NCBI GenBank assembly: GCA_934247335.1
Contig: CAKQJJ010000099.1
Coordinates: 1 to 5,928 of the forward strand
Source of the DNA: an uncultured Clostridia bacterium
GTDB taxonomy: Bacteria > Bacillota > Clostridia > Christensenellales > Pumilibacteraceae
Direction of reading: 5' to 3'
DNA: 5,928 nt
The notes under the pieces are model-generated. The model saw nothing but the letters and a program-made list of their open reading frames with translations, was not told the DNA's origin and searched no databases. Made by a program: the position numbers and the translations under genes. Of the stretch, positions 5,044 to 5,928 are shown in pieces. Every line of letters starts with the position of its first letter. Positions within the stretch are counted from its first letter, which is position 1.

Positions 5044-5928
5044 TTAGAAATGAGAAGGCGTTTCGCTGGAACCGGGAGTGAGCGGAGCGTCGCTGCCGGT
5101 TTCGACGGGATAAACGTCGTTGTACTTTCTCATACCGGTGCCGGCAGGGATAAGTTTACCGATGATGACGTTTTCTTTAAGACCGATAAGCGGATCGACC
5201 TTGTTCTTGATTGCGGCTTCGGTAAGCACGCGCGCGGTTTCCTGGAAGGACGCTGCAGACAGGAAGCTGTCGGTTGCGAGCGCCGCCTTGGTGATACCGA
5301 GCAGGGTGAACTTACCCATTGCGGGTCTGCCGCCTTTCTGAATGGTTTCGAGGTTGGCTTCGTTGAACGCGTTGCTGTCCACCATTTCGCCGGGCAGGAG
5401 CAGAGTGTCGCCGCTGTTTTCGACGCGGACTTTTTTGAGCATCTTGTGGACGATGATTTCGATATGCTTATCTGCGATATCGACGCCCTGTCCGCGGTAG
5501 ACCGCCTGAACTTCCTTAACGATGTATTCCTGCACTTCCTTGTGACCTTTGGTCTTCAAAATGTCGTGCGGATCGATAGGACCTTCGGTGAGCGGATCGC
5601 CGGGGTTGACGGTTGCGCCAGTATTGATGTTTGCTTTGAGTTTTGCGCCGAACGGAATGGAATAGTTGACGTCCTTTCCTTCGTGCGTGTGAACGGTAAC
5701 GAATCTTCTGCCGTCTTTTTCAACCAGCTCTATCTTGCCGCCTTCGTGCGTGATGGTTGCAACGCCCTTCGGTTTTCTTGCCTCGAACAATTCTTCGACA
5801 CGGGGAAGACCACGGGTAATATCGTCTGCCGCTGCGACACCGCCGGAGTGGAAGGTACGCATGGTAAGCTGTGTACCGGGTTCACCGATGGACTGAGCCG
5901 CGATGATACCTACTGCTTCGCCCACGCG
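5044..5928 (-). CDS. rpoC: DNA-directed RNA polymerase subunit beta', C-terminal part
   Basis: These 294 codons are the last quarter of RpoC; the gene continues past the right edge. The subunit forms the RNA polymerase active-site cleft. The visible part begins with RVGEAVGIIAAQSIGEPGTQ and then LTMRTFHSGG, the bridge-helix/trigger-loop region, with the catalytic trigger-loop Met23, Arg24 and His27 (partial numbering) intact. It runs straight on to DDITRGLPRVEELFEARKPKG, with no large proteobacterial-type insertion, as in Bacillota. The jaw and C-terminal clamp follow: ADKHIEIIVHKMLKKVRV, GRPAMGKFTLLGITKAALAT, DSFLSAASFQETARVLTEAAIKNKVDPL and LKENVIIGKLIPAGTGM. It ends in a short polar tail (SETPSHF) with TAA at 5046-5044. 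The GTG at 5925-5923 is an internal valine in the conserved motif, not a start. Codon use is highly biased (ATC, GGT, CGT, TTC), as expected of a highly expressed gene. Confidence 0.98.
   Translation of the reverse strand, partial: RVGEAVGIIAAQSIGEPGTQLTMRTFHSGGVAAADDITRGLPRVEELFEARKPKGVATITHEGGKIELVEKDGRRFVTVHTHEGKDVNYSIPFGAKLKANINTGATVNPGDPLTEGPIDPHDILKTKGHKEVQEYIVKEVQAVYRGQGVDIADKHIEIIVHKMLKKVRVENSGDTLLLPGEMVDSNAFNEANLETIQKGGRPAMGKFTLLGITKAALATDSFLSAASFQETARVLTEAAIKNKVDPLIGLKENVIIGKLIPAGTGMRKYNDVYPVETGSDAPLTPGSSETPSHF

Noticed and set aside
5923..5925. GTG as the start of the rightmost gene
   Set aside because: It encodes the valine of the conserved RpoC VGEAVGIIAAQSIGEPG region; the reading frame continues beyond the window edge.

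Overview
The window looks like chromosomal DNA of a low-to-mid-GC Clostridia-type Bacillota, probably an uncultured gut anaerobe. The evidence is the C-terminal end of a bacterial RpoC with no proteobacterial-type insertion in the trigger loop, strong purine-rich Shine-Dalgarno sites, TTGACA/TATAAT-type promoters with TGn extensions, and intrinsic terminators with T tracts. Genus is not determinable from the sequence alone.

Layout from left to right. Positions 1-123 (minus strand) hold the first 41 codons of an unidentified gene that leaves the window. It is separated by one base from 125-1750 (minus), a 541-residue protein built like an acetylxylan-esterase-type alpha/beta hydrolase followed by beta-rich modules. 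The nucleophile elbow of this protein reads G-V-K-T-G instead of G-x-S-x-G. A near-perfect sigma-A promoter with an overlapping dyad (1782-1810) drives that pair. Upstream of it is a 201-residue five-helix membrane protein (1828-2433, minus). Between 2434 and 2611 lies a divergent promoter region centred on an 18-bp A8-TA-T8 palindrome. The plus strand then carries a 710-residue protein of the fungal glutaminase A / six-hairpin family (2612-4744), closed by a strong hairpin terminator. Positions 4805-5043 hold palindromic intergenic sequence and the rpoC terminator. The right end (5044-5928, minus) is the last 294 codons of rpoC.

The left four genes plausibly form an accessory, sugar- or polymer-related locus beside the essential rpoBC operon. 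One divergent control region faces the membrane protein one way and the GtaA-like enzyme the other, with the hydrolase-like gene and its partner downstream of the membrane protein. The functional link is inferred from arrangement only. I see no mobile element, CRISPR array or structural RNA gene. The most unusual item is the apparently catalytically dead (or re-purposed) hydrolase. I cannot claim a clearly new system from this window.
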